Below are positions 1 to 11,315 of a stretch of 64,000 bases of DNA, in pieces. The notes beneath the pieces were generated by a model. The model was not told the DNA's origin and searched no databases. It saw only the letters and a list, made by a program, of their open reading frames with translations. The DNA is from ZC4RG30 sp046347045. GTDB lineage: Bacteria; Pseudomonadota; Gammaproteobacteria; Steroidobacterales; Steroidobacteraceae. The stretch covers positions 1 through 64,000 of the forward strand of contig JAXMGX010000010.1 of NCBI GenBank assembly GCA_046347045.1. Direction: 5' to 3'. Positions within the stretch are counted from its first letter, which is position 1; the number at the start of each line of letters is the position of its first letter. The position numbers were made by a program, and so were the translations under genes.

Positions 1-792
1 TCCGGCGGGCACCTTCAGCTCCACGGTGCCGCCTGGCGTGGGCACCGGGACGCTCGCGCCCAGCGCCGCTTCCCAGGGCGCGACGGGCAGGTCGAGGTGC
101 AGATCGCGACCCTCGGGGCGATACAGGCGATGCGGCGTGAATTCGACCTCGAGGTACAAATCGCCGGCCTTGTCGGCGCCGGGCGGCTTCTCGCCCTGGC
201 CCGCGAGACGGATATGCTGGCCTGCCTGGATGCCGCGCGGGATCTTGACGTTCAACGTGCGGTCGCGCAGATGGGGACGCCCTTCGTCGTCCAGTTCCGG
301 CACGCGCAGCGTGAGCGCGCGCGTGCCGCCGTCGAGTGAGGCATCGAGGTCGATCTTGACGCGCGCATGATGATCCTGGCCGTTCCCGCCGCCAGATCGC
401 GCGCGGCGGCCATCGAATCCACCCGCGCCGCCGCGTCCGAACAGCGATTCGAAGAACTCGCTCGGATCGCCCCGGAAGTGGAACGCGCCTTCCTCGCCGG
501 GACCCGCGTGTCCCGCGCCGCGGAACTCGAAACCGGAGGCGAAATCGGGCGGCGGACGGAATTCCTCACCCGGCGGCGGGCCGCTGCCGAGCTGGTCGTA
601 GGCCGCGCGCTTCTGTGGATCGCGCAGCACCTCGTACGCTTCACCCACTTCCTTGAAGCGCGCTTCGGCGTCGGCCTCCTTGCTGACGTCCGGGTGGTAC
701 TTGCGCGCGAGCTTGCGGTACGCCTGTTTGATCTGGTCGGCGGTCGCATCGCGCGCCACGCCCATGGTCGCGTAGTAGTCCTTGAACTGCAT
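1..792 (-). CDS. cbpA: DnaJ-family co-chaperone CbpA (3' end outside window)
   Basis: Class-B J-domain protein that would stimulate DnaK; CbpA homologues also bind curved DNA. The J domain covers about residues 4-70, with the HPD motif at residues 33-35. A Gly/Phe-rich stretch follows, then a C-terminal peptide-binding region that lacks the four CXXCXGXG zinc repeats of DnaJ, which favours CbpA over DnaJ. The reading frame is still open at base 1, so the C-terminus is missing. The ATG at 792 places the J domain at the expected distance from the start. It is divergent from the next gene across about 130 bp, in which I see no convincing promoter. Confidence 0.88.
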   Translation of the reverse strand, partial: MQFKDYYATMGVARDATADQIKQAYRKLARKYHPDVSKEADAEARFKEVGEAYEVLRDPQKRAAYDQLGSGPPPGEEFRPPPDFASGFEFRGAGHAGPGEEGAFHFRGDPSEFFESLFGRGGAGGFDGRRARSGGGNGQDHHARVKIDLDASLDGGTRALTLRVPELDDEGRPHLRDRTLNVKIPRGIQAGQHIRLAGQGEKPPGADKAGDLYLEVEFTPHRLYRPEGRDLHLDLPVAPWEAALGASVPVPTPGGTVELKVPAG

Positions 793-922
793 CGTTCCGA
801 TTCTACGCCTCGCCGCCCCGCAGCATGCGGCGCGAGGTGCCGAATGTCATACTGGGCACCAGCGAGGAACTGGCGCTGCTGCTGCTGCCGTGAGATCCAC
901 CCTTGTCTGGCAGGAGATGTAC

Positions 923-1957
923 ATGGAACGACTGCTTGCCCTTGTCGCCTGCTGCATGCTGTTGTCGGCCTGTGCGCCGCGCACCGCAGCACCCCCACCG
1001 TCCGCCACCGCCTATCTCGATTACTCCGCGCGCCCCGACCGTCTGAGCGGCGGAGTACGGATGATCCCGGTGCACACGCCCAAGGGCGATTTCCATGTCT
1101 GGACCAAACGGGTGGGAAACAGTCCGCGCATGAAGGTGCTGCTGCTGCACGGCGGCCCGGCCGCAACGCATGAATACCTCGAGGCATTCGACAGCTACTT
1201 CCCCGCGGCCGGCATCGAATACTACTACTACGACCAGCTGGGCTCGGCGTACAGCGACCAGCCGAAGGATGCCAGCCTGTGGGACATCCCGCGTTTCGTC
1301 GAGGAGGTGGAGCAGGTGCGCCAGGCGCTGGGCCTGGATGCCGGCAACTTCTACCTGTTTGGCCATTCCTGGGGCGGCATCCTCGCCATGGAGTACGCGC
1401 TGAAGTATCCCCAGCACCTGAAGGGCCTGGTGATCTCGAACATGATGGCCAGCGTCCCCGCCTACAACGCCTACGCCCATGACGTGCTGATGCCGGCCAT
1501 GGACCAGAAGGCGCTGGCCGAGATCCAGCAGCTCGAGAAGGCCGGCAAGACCGCCGATCCGCGCTACATGGCGCTGCTGATGCCTAACTTCTACGAGCAG
1601 CACATCCTGCGCATGCCGGCGGCCGAGTGGCCGGATCCGGTCAACCGCGCCTTCGCGCACATCAACCAGGATGTCTACACCCTCATGCAGGGCCCGAGCG
1701 AACTGGGCGCCGGCGGAAAGATCGCGCAATGGGACCGCTTCGCCGACCTGCCGAAGATCACGGTACCCACGCTGGTGATCGGCGCCACGCACGACACCAT
1801 GGATCCGGCCTACATGAAGGCCATGGCCGCAAAGCTGCCGAAAAGCCGCTTCCTGCTGTGCCCGAACGGCAGCCACATGGCGATGTACGACGACCAGCAG
1901 ACCTATTTCGGCGGCCTGACGGCCTTCATCCACGACGTGGACGAAGGTCGGTTCTGA
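923..1957 (+). CDS. Lipoprotein alpha/beta hydrolase, proline iminopeptidase family
   Basis: Probable serine peptidase or esterase of the S33 proline iminopeptidase family. Visible features are HGGPA (residues 76-80, oxyanion region), nucleophile elbow GHSWGG (147-152, Ser149), and an acid and base at about Asp291 and His318, so the triad is complete. The N-terminus is a lipoprotein signal with lipobox LSAC (Cys17), so the protein should be anchored in the envelope. I chose the ATG at 923 because GGAG at 913-916 lies 6 nt upstream; the ATG at 917 is too close to it. The 344-residue length is normal for the family. True substrate unknown. Confidence 0.85.
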   Translation: MERLLALVACCMLLSACAPRTAAPPPSATAYLDYSARPDRLSGGVRMIPVHTPKGDFHVWTKRVGNSPRMKVLLLHGGPAATHEYLEAFDSYFPAAGIEYYYYDQLGSAYSDQPKDASLWDIPRFVEEVEQVRQALGLDAGNFYLFGHSWGGILAMEYALKYPQHLKGLVISNMMASVPAYNAYAHDVLMPAMDQKALAEIQQLEKAGKTADPRYMALLMPNFYEQHILRMPAAEWPDPVNRAFAHINQDVYTLMQGPSELGAGGKIAQWDRFADLPKITVPTLVIGATHDTMDPAYMKAMAAKLPKSRFLLCPNGSHMAMYDDQQTYFGGLTAFIHDVDEGRF

Positions 1958-1991
1958 ACGGGCGAGCTCCGCCCGCGCGCGCTTGAAAGAC

Positions 1992-2023
1992 AGAGGCCCC
2001 GGCACTTTCGTGCCGGGGCCTCT
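1992..2023. terminator. Bidirectional hairpin terminator between hydrolase and groEL
   Basis: A perfect 14-bp stem (AGAGGCCCCGGCAC and its complement) closes a TTTC loop. It sits between two convergent genes. On the - strand it is followed by GTCTTTC, a weak U tract for groEL; the + strand side has no T run. It probably serves both transcription units. Confidence 0.8.
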
Positions 2024-2055
2024 TGATCGATCACTGAAGCTGCAAGCGACGTCGC

Positions 2056-3693
<1,638 letters not shown>

Positions 3694-3695
3694 GA

Positions 3696-3989
3696 TTACT
3701 TGCCCTCGATGACGGCCATGACGTCTTCTTCACGCATGACCAGGAGTTCTTCGCCGTCGACCTTCACTTCCGTTCCGCCGTACTTGCCGAACAGGATCTT
3801 GTCGCCGACCTTGACGTCGAGTTTGCGGACCGATCCGTCTTCCAGGATCTTCCCGTTGCCCACCGCGATGACCTTGCCCTGGATGGGCTTTTCGGTCGCG
3901 GTGTCAGGGATGATGATGCCGCCAGCCGACGTGCGTTCTTCCTCGAGCCGCTTCACGATGATGCGGTCGTGGAGGGGGCGAATCTTCAT
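3696..3989 (-). CDS. groES: Co-chaperonin GroES (Hsp10)
   Basis: Heptameric lid of the GroEL chamber. The 97-residue protein begins MKIRPLHDRIIVKR and has the mobile-loop region EERTSAGGIIIPD. A GTG three codons upstream (3998) is in frame, but AGGAG at 3998-4002 lies 8 nt before the ATG at 3989, so that ATG is the start. First gene of the groESL operon, divergent from dsbD. Regulation is probably heat-inducible through HrcA acting at the CIRCE element at 4061-4087. Confidence 0.99.
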   Translation of the reverse strand: MKIRPLHDRIIVKRLEEERTSAGGIIIPDTATEKPIQGKVIAVGNGKILEDGSVRKLDVKVGDKILFGKYGGTEVKVDGEELLVMREEDVMAVIEGK

Positions 3990-4060
3990 GCTTGCCACTC
4001 CTTGATGCTCAAATGACTAAGGGTTGAGAAACCGGTACATGCAGCCGGGCGGGAGAGCTG

Positions 4061-4087
4061 TTAGCACTCTCACACGTCGGCTGCTAA
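4061..4087 (-). promoter_or_regulatory. CIRCE operator (HrcA binding site) of groESL
   Basis: TTAGCACTC (4061-4069), a 9-nt spacer, then GGCTGCTAA (4079-4087). This matches the CIRCE inverted repeat at 16 of 18 arm positions with the exact spacer length. It lies just downstream of the predicted groES -10, where a bound HrcA would block transcription start. hrcA itself is not in the window. Confidence 0.88.
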
Positions 4088-4096
4088 CGGGCGGGT

Positions 4097-4124
4097 ATGA
4101 TAGCGACGGAACCTGCGGATTCAA
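4097..4124 (-). promoter_or_regulatory. Sigma-70-type promoter of groESL
   Basis: Read on the - strand: -35 TTGAAT (4124-4119), a 16-nt spacer, -10 TATCAT (4102-4097). The predicted start near 4090 abuts the CIRCE element. No clear heat-shock sigma-32 -10 (CCCCATNT) is visible, which fits repressor-based rather than sigma-32 control. Confidence 0.65.
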
Positions 4125-4194
4125 GGGCTGTCGGCGTCTTTACGACGACCCTCTCTGTACAATCCGCCCGATTCGGCCCGCTCCCGGAGATCGC

Positions 4195-6045
4195 ATGCCC
4201 CGTCCGGCCCGCCCCACCGCCCCCGTCTTGCTGCTCGCCCTGTTTGCGGGTCTCGCTCTGTTCGCAGCGCCCTGGATAACTGCCCAGGCAGCAGATGCGG
4301 CGCAGATCACCGGTCTGGGACTCAGCACGCCCAAGGACGATTTCGTCGACGTGGACGTGGCCTTCAAGGTCAGCGCCGAGGCCACCGCGGCCGACCGCAT
4401 CGAGGTCGATTTCGTGGTGCTGAAGGGCTACTACCTGTATCGCAACAAGATGAAGTTCGCGGTGGATGCCGGCCAGCCGGCCGCGCTGGGCGCCCCTGAC
4501 CTGCCCACCGGCGAAACCAAGGAAGACGAGTACTTCGGCAAGCAGGAGGTGTATCACCACGATGTGGTGGCGCGCATTCCGGTATCGCGCAGCTCGAAGG
4601 ACGCCTTCACGCTGCCGCTGAAAGTCACCTACCAGGGCTGCGCCGAAGCCGGCCTGTGCTATGCGCCGCAGACCAAGACCTTCCAGGTGGCCCTGCCCGC
4701 GGCCAATGCGATAAGCGCCTTGCCCGCCGCGGCCAGCAGTGTGTCGGCAGGCGGCAGCGGCTACGTATCCGAACAGGATCGCCTCGCCACCCTCATCCGC
4801 AGCGGCAATGTGTTCTTGATGGTGGGCGCGTTCTTCCTGGCCGGCCTGCTGCTGTCATTCACGCCCTGTGTGCTGCCGATGGTGCCCATCGTCGCCGGGC
4901 TCATCACCGCCAGCGGCACCAGCGTCACCCGCACCCGGGCCTTCCTGCTGTCGCTGGCCTATGTGCTCGGCATGGCCGCCACCTACACGGCGGCCGGCGT
5001 GGCCGTCGCCGCGGCCGGCCAGCAGGCCCAGACGCTGTTCCAGCAGACCTGGATCATCCTGCTGTTCGCCGCGCTGTTCGTGGCGATGGCGGCGTCCATG
5101 TTCGGCTTCTTCACCGTGCAGATGCCCTCGTTCATCCAGACGCGGCTGTCGGAGATGAGCAACCAGCAGAAATCCGGCAGCTACGCCGGCGTTGCCGTAA
5201 TGGGCGCGCTGTCGGCGCTGATCGTCACCACCTGCGTGGGCCCGGCGCTGGTGGCTGCGCTGTCGGTGATCGGCCAGTCGGGGCAGATGGTGCGCGGCGG
5301 TGTCGCGCTGTTCTCGATGGCCATGGGCATGGGTGTGCCGCTGCTGGTGGTGGGCGCCTCGGCGGGGCAGCTGCTGCCGCGCGCCGGCGCGTGGATGGAC
5401 ACGGTCAAGCAGGTGTTCGGCGCGCTGATGCTGGCTGTCGCCGTATGGATGGTGTCGCGCGTGGTGCCCGAGCGCTTTGCGCTGCTGCTGTGGATGCTGC
5501 CGCTGCTGGCGGTGGCCATCGTGCTCGAGATGGCCCAGTTGAAGAGTGCCGCTGGACGGGGCATCACCCGCGTGCTGGCCACGATCGCCGTGGTGTATGC
5601 CGTACTGCTCGGCGTGGGCTTCACTCAGGGTGCCACCGATCCCCTGCAGCCGCTGCAGGCGAAGGCCGAGGAACACGTGCAGCTGCCCTTCCAGCGCATC
5701 AAGTCACTGGATGACCTGAACGCGCAGGTGGCAGCGGCGAACACTGCGGGCAAGACAGTGATGCTCGACTTCTATGCGGACTGGTGTGTCTCGTGCAAGG
5801 AGATGGAGAAGTACACCTTCCCCACCGCCGAGGTGCGCAATGCGCTGGCGAACACGGTGTGGCTGCAGGCCGACGTCACCGCCAACGATGAAGTGGACAA
5901 GGCCCTGCAGAAGCACTTCGGCATCGTCGGCCCGCCCAGCATCATGTTTTACGGCAGGGATGGCGTGGAGCGGCGCGATTTCCGCGTGGTGGGCTTCATG
6001 AAGCCCGTCGAATTCGCACCGCTGGTGGCGCGCGCACTGCAATAA
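4195..6045 (+). CDS. dsbD: Thiol:disulfide interchange protein DsbD
   Basis: Inner-membrane protein that carries electrons from cytoplasmic thioredoxin to periplasmic DsbC/CcmG-type proteins. It has all three redox modules: a signal peptide (about 1-31) and periplasmic alpha domain with Cys149/Cys155; a polytopic beta domain with FTPCVLP (Cys225) and TTCVGPAL (Cys347); and a C-terminal thioredoxin-like gamma domain with CVSC (Cys531/Cys534). The ATG at 4195 follows CGGAG by 6 nt and starts a clean signal peptide; in-frame codons further upstream would add a non-signal extension. A TACAAT -10-like hexamer lies at 4158-4163. A TlpA-like thioredoxin follows. Confidence 0.97.
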   Translation: MPRPARPTAPVLLLALFAGLALFAAPWITAQAADAAQITGLGLSTPKDDFVDVDVAFKVSAEATAADRIEVDFVVLKGYYLYRNKMKFAVDAGQPAALGAPDLPTGETKEDEYFGKQEVYHHDVVARIPVSRSSKDAFTLPLKVTYQGCAEAGLCYAPQTKTFQVALPAANAISALPAAASSVSAGGSGYVSEQDRLATLIRSGNVFLMVGAFFLAGLLLSFTPCVLPMVPIVAGLITASGTSVTRTRAFLLSLAYVLGMAATYTAAGVAVAAAGQQAQTLFQQTWIILLFAALFVAMAASMFGFFTVQMPSFIQTRLSEMSNQQKSGSYAGVAVMGALSALIVTTCVGPALVAALSVIGQSGQMVRGGVALFSMAMGMGVPLLVVGASAGQLLPRAGAWMDTVKQVFGALMLAVAVWMVSRVVPERFALLLWMLPLLAVAIVLEMAQLKSAAGRGITRVLATIAVVYAVLLGVGFTQGATDPLQPLQAKAEEHVQLPFQRIKSLDDLNAQVAAANTAGKTVMLDFYADWCVSCKEMEKYTFPTAEVRNALANTVWLQADVTANDEVDKALQKHFGIVGPPSIMFYGRDGVERRDFRVVGFMKPVEFAPLVARALQ

Positions 6046-6088
6046 GCCGGGGGCGCAGCATTGGCGCCGATTCGCGTACGATAGCGCC

Positions 6089-6796
6089 ATGAAAAAAGGC
6101 GTGATGATCGTGGTGGCCATCGCCATCGCCGCGGCGGCCGGCTTCTTCGCACAGCGCAAGCTGCAGGACGCACCCGGTCATGTCGCGACGTCGGCACCGG
6201 TCCCGCCGGCCTCCTCGCAGGCCGCGCCAGGCCCCGACGCACCGCAGCCCGAGGCCAAGGTGCCGGATGTGCTCCCTGCCTTCGAGCTGGCCGATCGCGA
6301 CGGCAGGAAGCGCAAGCTCTCCGACTGGGCCGGCCAGCCGGTGATGGTGAATTTCTGGGCCACCTGGTGCGGTCCCTGCCGCCGCGAGATCCCGCTGCTC
6401 AACAAGGTGCATGCCGCCCGGGCGCCGCAGAAGGTGGAAATCATCGGCGTCGCCGTGGACTTCCGCGATGACGTACTGGCCTACGCCCAGAAGACGCCGA
6501 TTTCCTATCCACTGCTGATCGGCGAAGAGGACGGGCTCGCTGCGGTCCAGGCCTTCGGCATGCAACCGAACTTCCCCTTCACGGCCTTCGCCGACAGCAA
6601 GCAACGCCTGGTGGCCCTGAAGATCGGCGAGCTGCACCAGGAAGAAATCGACCTGATCCTGGATCGGGTGCTGGCCGTGGACGCCGGCAAGCTCGATTTG
6701 CCGGCCGCGCGGGAGCAGATCAGCGAAGGACTCAAGCAAATCGCCACCCAAAGGGCAGCCGAGGCAGCGAAATCCCCGAAATTGGCAGCAAACTGA
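6089..6796 (+). CDS. TlpA/ResA-type membrane-anchored thioredoxin
   Basis: Periplasmic thiol-disulfide oxidoreductase of the TlpA/CcmG/ResA family. One N-terminal transmembrane anchor (about 4-22) is followed by an Ala/Pro-rich linker and a thioredoxin fold with active site WCGPC (residues 93-97). The 235-residue length suits the family. Its position 43 nt after dsbD suggests that DsbD keeps it reduced. Likely roles are cytochrome c maturation or reduction of copper-protein thiols; the sequence does not decide between them. Confidence 0.88.
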   Translation: MKKGVMIVVAIAIAAAAGFFAQRKLQDAPGHVATSAPVPPASSQAAPGPDAPQPEAKVPDVLPAFELADRDGRKRKLSDWAGQPVMVNFWATWCGPCRREIPLLNKVHAARAPQKVEIIGVAVDFRDDVLAYAQKTPISYPLLIGEEDGLAAVQAFGMQPNFPFTAFADSKQRLVALKIGELHQEEIDLILDRVLAVDAGKLDLPAAREQISEGLKQIATQRAAEAAKSPKLAAN

Positions 6797-6850
6797 CGCC
6801 AATTAGGGTTAAATTGCGCCCGAGTTGAGTTTGGAGCGCCCGGCCGGGCG

Positions 6851-7312
6851 ATGACAATTATTCCAATGGCGCGGCTGCTGCTGCTGAACGGCCCCAATCT
6901 GAACCTGCTGGGATCCCGCGAACCCGGACTTTACGGCGCGGACACCCTGGACGCCATCGTTTCCCGCTGCACCGGCCTGGCGCGTGAACTGGGCCACGAA
7001 CTCACCGCGCGCCAGAGCAATGCCGAACACGAACTGGTGGAAGCGGTGCAGAAGGCCAAGTCGCAGGGCATCGAGTTCATGATCCTGAATCCCGGCGCGT
7101 TCACCCACACCAGCATCGCGCTGCGCGACGCCATCCTCGGCGTGTCGCTGCCCTTCATCGAAGTGCATCTGTCGAACGTGCACGCGCGGGAGGCCTTCCG
7201 CCGGCACTCGTATTTCTCGGATATCTCGGTCGGCCAGATCGTTGGCCTGGGGCCACTGGGCTACGAGCTGGCGCTGCGCGCCGCCTCGGCCCGGCTCGCC
7301 GTCCCGCGCTAG
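6851..7312 (+). CDS. aroQ: 3-dehydroquinate dehydratase, type II
   Basis: Third step of the shikimate pathway: 3-dehydroquinate to 3-dehydroshikimate. Family motifs are LLNGPNLNLLG (residues 11-21), catalytic Tyr28, NPGAFTHTS (Asn80, His86), the EVHLSN substrate loop (104-109) and FRRHS (116-120). The type II dodecameric form is usually about 145-150 residues. The start could also be the ATG at 6866 (MARLLLLNGPN), which fits homologues better; neither start has a strong Shine-Dalgarno. It precedes accBC, a common arrangement in proteobacteria. Confidence 0.96.
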   Translation: MTIIPMARLLLLNGPNLNLLGSREPGLYGADTLDAIVSRCTGLARELGHELTARQSNAEHELVEAVQKAKSQGIEFMILNPGAFTHTSIALRDAILGVSLPFIEVHLSNVHAREAFRRHSYFSDISVGQIVGLGPLGYELALRAASARLAVPR

Positions 7313-7353
7313 CGCCGGCAATCTTCTTATTCAGATTTGTAGCAGGAGTTTCC

Positions 7354-7806
7354 ATGGACATTCGCAAGGTCAAGAAGCTGATCGAGCTGCTGGAGGAATC
7401 CGGCATCGCGGAGATCGAGATCAAGGAAGGCGAAGAGGCCGTGCGCATCAGCCGCATGCCCACCGGCGCAGCCGTGCCGCAGTACATCGCCGCGCCGGCC
7501 GTCGCGCCCACGCCCGCCGCCGCCGCGCCAGCTCCCGCGGCCCCTGCGACGCATGCGCGCCGCAAGGATGACGAGAACATCGTGCCGGCGCCCATGGTGG
7601 GCACCTACTACGCCGCCGCCTCGCCCACCGCGAAGCCCTTCGTCGCCATCGGCGACGAGGTGAAGGAAGGCCAGGTGCTGTGCATCATCGAGGCCATGAA
7701 AATGATGAACCAGATCGAGAGCGACCGCGCCGGGCGCGTCACGGCCATCATGGTGAAGAATGGCGAGGCCGTGGAATTCGGCCAGCCCCTGTTCGTGATC
7801 GAATAA
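7354..7806 (+). CDS. accB: Acetyl-CoA carboxylase biotin carboxyl carrier protein
   Basis: Carries the biotin that shuttles CO2 in malonyl-CoA synthesis. An N-terminal helical region is followed by an Ala/Pro-rich swinging linker (about 38-66) and a C-terminal biotinyl domain with EAMKM (113-117), Lys116 being the biotinylation site. The 150-residue length is standard. The start ATG follows an AGGAG-type site (7342-7346). accC follows 19 nt downstream, so the two form the usual accBC operon. Confidence 0.98.
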   Translation: MDIRKVKKLIELLEESGIAEIEIKEGEEAVRISRMPTGAAVPQYIAAPAVAPTPAAAAPAPAAPATHARRKDDENIVPAPMVGTYYAAASPTAKPFVAIGDEVKEGQVLCIIEAMKMMNQIESDRAGRVTAIMVKNGEAVEFGQPLFVIE

Positions 7807-7825
7807 CGCGGACGGCCCACGCCTC

Positions 7826-9169
<1,344 letters not shown>

Positions 9170-9189
9170 CGCAGGATCACCGGGCAATC

Positions 9190-10098
9190 ATGGGTGGATA
9201 CCTTGCGCTGCGCGTAGACCTGAAAGGACTCGACCAGATCGAGGCGCGTGTCGAGGCCGCCGAGTCGGCGCTGTTCGACGCCGGCGCATTGTCGGTGACG
9301 CTCACCGACGCGGTGGACGATGCCATCCTGGAACCCGCGCCGGGCGAAGTGCGCCTGTGGCCGCAGACCGTGCTGCAGGCACTGTTTCCCGCCGAAACCG
9401 CGGGACCGGAATCCATCGTCGTCTTGGCTGACGCGCTCGACCTGCCGGCATCGCGAATCAGCGTCGAACGCGTGGCCGATCGCGTCTGGGAACGCGAGTG
9501 GCTGAAGGATTTCCACTCCATGCGCTTCGGCCGGCGCTTGTGGATCGTTCCCTCGCACGAACAGCCACCGACGGAACCCGGCAACGTCAGTGTTTCGCTC
9601 GACCCTGGCCTCGCCTTCGGCACGGGCACGCATCCTTCCACCGCACTGTGCCTCACCTGGCTGGATTCGCGGCTGCCGGCGGGAGCCGAGGTGATCGACT
9701 ACGGCTGTGGTTCGGGCGTGCTCGCCATTGCCGCGGCGCGGCTGGGCGCGCGCCATGCGCAGGCCTTCGACATCGATCCACAGGCGCTGATCGCCACGCG
9801 CGACAACGCCCGCATGAATGCCGTGCAGCACCTGATCGACGTGCACGAGTCGGCGGGCACGCTGCGCGCGCCCGTGGACGTGGTGCTGGCCAACATCCTG
9901 GCGGGCACGCTGGTGGAGCTGGCACCGAGGCTTTGCGCGCTGCTGCGCCCGGGTGGGCAACTGGTGCTGGCCGGCATCCTGAAGCAGCAGGTCCACGAGG
10001 TGCGCGCGGGCTTTGCGCCGTGGATTGACCTCGCGGTGTTCGCCGAACGCGAGGGCTGGAGCGCCCTGTCGGGACGGATGGCGGGAACTGCTGCATGA
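9190..10098 (+). CDS. prmA: Ribosomal protein L11 methyltransferase
   Basis: SAM-dependent enzyme that trimethylates ribosomal protein L11. A substrate-recognition N-terminal domain is followed by a Rossmann methyltransferase domain with the SAM loop DYGCGSG (170-176) and the NILAGTLVEL motif typical of PrmA. The ATG at 9190 gives 302 residues, close to the usual 293-300. Its stop overlaps the next start by 4 bp (ATGA), implying translational coupling to the zinc-ribbon gene. Confidence 0.97.
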   Translation: MGGYLALRVDLKGLDQIEARVEAAESALFDAGALSVTLTDAVDDAILEPAPGEVRLWPQTVLQALFPAETAGPESIVVLADALDLPASRISVERVADRVWEREWLKDFHSMRFGRRLWIVPSHEQPPTEPGNVSVSLDPGLAFGTGTHPSTALCLTWLDSRLPAGAEVIDYGCGSGVLAIAAARLGARHAQAFDIDPQALIATRDNARMNAVQHLIDVHESAGTLRAPVDVVLANILAGTLVELAPRLCALLRPGGQLVLAGILKQQVHEVRAGFAPWIDLAVFAEREGWSALSGRMAGTAA

Positions 10099-11315
10099 GC
10101 ATGTTCACCACCTGTCCCAACTGCAAGCTGCACCTGGCGGTGACGGCGGCGGACCTGCGCGTGGGTCAGGGATACGTGCGCTGCGGGCGCTGCGACCGTG
10201 TGTTCAATGCGCTGCTGTCACTGGGCGAGGATCCGGAAGGCCAGCACCAGGATGGCCTGCTGGCCACGGGCACAATCACGGTGCCGGCGCTGGAAGAAAC
10301 CGACGATGCCCTGCTCGGTCAGTCGGAGGAGACTGCCGGCGCGATGGATTCGCCGGCAACCTTGGCGCCGCTGGTGCCGGAGCCGGAAGTCGAGTCGGAG
10401 GCGGAGACAGAATCGCCGATTGCAGTCGATATGGATGCTGCGCCCGCGCCGGAGGACTTCACGGCCCCTGCTGAATGGTCGGTGGTTTCGTCGATCCGCC
10501 CGCAGCTGCTCGAGGACGTGGAAGTCGAGGAAACCATGGCCACCGGCACCTTCGAGACCATAGTGCTCGAAGGCGACACCATCCTGCAGACCGAGGAGCA
10601 TGTCGACGAAACCGAAGTCGATGCGCAGATAGAGCAGATCGCAAGCCAGATCGGTGCCGAGCAGGGGGAGCTGGGCGACGAGCTGGCCGGCGTGCGCGAG
10701 GCGCTTGCGGCCCAGGAACCTGCGGTCGAGGAATCCGCGATCGAGGAAGTGGTGCTGGAATCGGCGCCCGAGGCCGAGATCGATGCCGACGAAGCCGTGG
10801 GCAATGCACCCCGGCTGCATTGGGGCTGGAAGGTTGCTGCGGCGGCACTGCTGGCCCTGCTGCTGGGCCAGTTCGTGAACCACCATCGCCAGGCCCTGGT
10901 TTCGCAGGCCTGGGCGGAAAGGCCGCTGCGCGCCATGTACTCGCTGTTTGGCGTGCAGCTCGAACCCCGATGGGACCTGAAAGCTTACGACCTGCGGCAA
11001 CTCGGCGGCGAGGCGATGCCCGGCGATGCCGCGAAGATCGTGCTGCGCGCCACGGTGCAGAACCGCGCGGCCAGCAGCCAGCCGCCGCCGTTGATCCGGG
11101 TGACGCTGCAGGACCGCTTCGGCAATGCCCTGTCGACTACAGCGGTCGCGCCGCAGGACTACCTGCGTGGCGCCGCGCCATCGCGCATCGCCGCCGATCA
11201 GCGCCTGGATGCACAGCTCACTCTCGACGACCCCAACCGTCAGGCGGTGGGCTTCGAGCTGGACGCCTGCCTGCCCGATGGCGCAGGCAAGCTCCACTGC
11301 AGCAGCGACCCATGA
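10095..11315 (+). CDS. Zinc-ribbon, single-pass membrane protein with DUF3426 domain
   Basis: Conserved protein of unknown function often found next to prmA. The N-terminal finger has CPNC (7-10) and CGRC (30-33), the MJ0042-type zinc ribbon. A long acidic, low-complexity linker (about 45-235) leads to one transmembrane helix (about 245-262) and a C-terminal DUF3426 domain that should be periplasmic. At 406 residues it is on the long side because of the Glu-rich linker. It overlaps prmA and dusB by 4 bp each. No enzymatic motif is visible. Confidence 0.9.
   Translation: MSMFTTCPNCKLHLAVTAADLRVGQGYVRCGRCDRVFNALLSLGEDPEGQHQDGLLATGTITVPALEETDDALLGQSEETAGAMDSPATLAPLVPEPEVESEAETESPIAVDMDAAPAPEDFTAPAEWSVVSSIRPQLLEDVEVEETMATGTFETIVLEGDTILQTEEHVDETEVDAQIEQIASQIGAEQGELGDELAGVREALAAQEPAVEESAIEEVVLESAPEAEIDADEAVGNAPRLHWGWKVAAAALLALLLGQFVNHHRQALVSQAWAERPLRAMYSLFGVQLEPRWDLKAYDLRQLGGEAMPGDAAKIVLRATVQNRAASSQPPPLIRVTLQDRFGNALSTTAVAPQDYLRGAAPSRIAADQRLDAQLTLDDPNRQAVGFELDACLPDGAGKLHCSSDP

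Noticed and set aside
4097..4124. Sigma-32 heat-shock promoter before groES
   Set aside because: CTTGAA is present but no CCCCATNT -10 at the right distance; the sigma-70 hexamers and CIRCE explain the region better.
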